64,000 nucleotides of DNA, taken from assembly GCA_002633005.1 (NCBI GenBank), contig NMRA01000154.1:55213-119212 (forward strand). Direction: 5' to 3'. The notes under the pieces were generated by a model, which saw only the letters and a program-made list of their open reading frames with translations, was not told the origin of the DNA and made no database searches. Shown piece by piece: positions 62,228 to 64,000 of this stretch (the first letter of the stretch is position 1; each line of letters begins with the position of its first letter). A program made the position numbers and the translations under genes. This DNA comes from Phoronis australis (lineage: Eukaryota; Phoronida; Phoronidae).

Positions 62228-64000
62228 CTACAGAGGAGAAGAATGAGAAATTGGCGGAGCAAATAGACTGAAGGTGTGAAAGAGTGGATTAAGTGTATGG
62301 AGGACCAAACAGACAAAAGTTATGGAAGAGCAAGCAAACTTTGACTGGCAGCAACACTGCAAGAATAAGAATGAAGCATCAAAAGGTCACACGTTACTAT
62401 CTGACCGATAGGCAACAAGTCAGTGACCACTCAATGGGTCGGAAAAATGGTCGCCAAGGTTTGCGGACCATTTCGGATTACATGCATGTACTCAGTCCAC
62501 AATCACGAGTTCAGTTTTCTGAAAAGATTTGCGGACGAATATTAGCAGAATAAATAATTAAAGTCCATCTCACACTGTAGCAGTAAGTGACCTAGGCCTA
62601 ACAACTCGACAGTTACAAACATGGAGACAACTAGATGAACTTTCTAAATTGCCAAAGAAACTATAGGAAAGTAAATCTTCATAATATAGTTCAGGTATTC
62701 TTAACAGCGTGGTGAAATTATATCAAATCACTAACCTCACAGAAACATAACTTCATTATTTAGCTAACAGCTATGTTTCCCTTTGATAAATTTTGCAAGA
62801 TATGAAGTGTTGTTGTAGATACAAAAAAACAACATTTCGTAAGTGAACACCCGGGACATTCAAACCACAAAAAGCTGAGCAACGAGAGAGTATTAAGCTG
62901 AGCAATTGAATTAAAAGTAAAGACTTTTACATCTAAATTTACAAAAACAGACAAGTACCTTACCAAACAAATATTCGAGATATTGTTTAAACTATGAGTG
63001 CACTATGTTTGATGATCTCGAGTCAAATTGATGTTATTAAGTTTGTCATATCATTTTAATTAGCTTCAATATTCTGTAAAATGAGCCATAAAAGCTGCAG
63101 TCACAAAACAAGAAATATGCATAAATGTGTGATTTTTATGTTGGCAACAGGTGTCACAGCTGTTACATATTAAAATCTTAAAACGCACACTGAAAAGCAT
63201 GAAACGGGCACAATCTCAAAAAATTAAAATGGGCATGTTCTTGTGGCACAATATTGTTAGTATTAAAATAATGACATTTATTTCGCTCAAATGTTTTTTA
63301 AAAAAGGTGAAAATCATGGAATTACAGCTCTGAAACACCAGTTTGGAATTGCACTAAGGCATGAACCCTACATATACAGTATAGTAAGGGGAAATGGAGC
63401 ATAGCCAGCTGTGGAAGAAACTTTGACAGCCAAGGTATTGGATACTAATAGTTGGTGGGCCAGATTTTGTAGGGCCTCTAGAAAATGGTTTTCGTGAGTA
63501 CTTTAGGGGGGCAATTTTATTTTGGTGTTTTTTAATTCATTTATTAGAGTGTTTTCAAAATCTAAAAAGTTCCCACATATAAAGTTGCACATTTTTGAGA
63601 AATTTGAGTTTGACGTTACCTAATAATCACCAAAGAGCTTAGTAAACGTATATTTGTTAAGACAAAAGTTTTGGTGACTTTTTTGTAAAACAAATGATAT
63701 GGTCCCATCAGTGCCATTGTATTGAACAATATTACACTCACATTACACGTTTTACTATTGTAAATTAATTGTAAACAGTGAAATTTAAAAAACGTAAAGA
63801 GACACCTAGTGGCAAAAATGCAAACTAAGTCTGAATGTTACTAGGAAGTTATTCTGGCATTGTCAGGCAACAAAAATAACACAAAACACTTGAGACTGGG
63901 CAAAATTTGTGCCTCAATGACTAAAACATTGACTAATGGTGTAAAATACAGCTTGTTTGCATAATACACCAGAAATACGTTATAGTACAAAAACAATATA
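62228..64000. other. NAA35 upstream intron up to the window edge
   Basis: No exon matching the NAA35 N-terminus is visible, so the first coding exon(s) and promoter lie beyond the window. A single reverse-oriented CTCF-like core (minus strand GCCACTAGGTGTC) is present at about 63803-63815. Confidence 0.6.

Overview
The window is a piece of animal nuclear genome from an invertebrate. It has small exons, long AT-rich introns, GT-AG splice sites, many minisatellites, MITE-like elements and very few long ORFs. Three things point to a highly heterozygous shotgun assembly: near-identical head-to-tail duplications joined by single N bases (16575-17495, 18274-19012 and, looser, 28362-34159), an 11-N gap at 31461-31471, and a few percent divergence between the copies. 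My best guess is a lancelet (Branchiostoma). The reasons are the apparent polymorphism and minisatellites that span exon/5' splice-site boundaries, which I recall from amphioxus genes. A mollusc or another marine invertebrate is not excluded.

Layout. (1) 1514-9979, minus strand: first three coding exons of a RASL12-like small GTPase, with a 7.7 kb first intron full of repeats. The 3' part lies off the left edge. (2) 10-37.8 kb: mostly non-coding. It holds several copies of a composite repeat, here called the pearl-like element, with a 5' head, ~145-160 bp monomers each carrying a CTCF-like core, and a GACGCCGG-rich 3' tail with a hairpin. It also holds MITEs with perfect target duplications, foldback elements, the assembly duplications, and one weak two-exon gene candidate at 17873-18262. 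(3) 37793-43124, minus strand: three tandem two-exon genes of a family I do not recognise. Each predicts a signal peptide, a divergent ectodomain, furin-like sites, one membrane helix and a nearly invariant Cys-rich juxtamembrane block split by a phase-2 intron. Each has a CRE-type motif about 40-50 bp upstream of the chosen start. (4) 43.4-47.3 kb: a MITE-like element, a perfect hairpin and a 23-bp minisatellite. (5) 48004-62227, minus strand: sixteen exons of NAA35, the auxiliary subunit of the NatC N-terminal acetyltransferase, complete except for its first exon(s) beyond the right edge.

Two observations look newest. One is the tandem furin-processed membrane-protein family. The other is that NAA35 introns 10, 11 and 12 each carry a tandem repeat at a splice boundary; those of introns 10 and 12 multiply the 5' splice site itself. 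The CTCF-like motif array of the pearl-like element is a further regulatory hypothesis.
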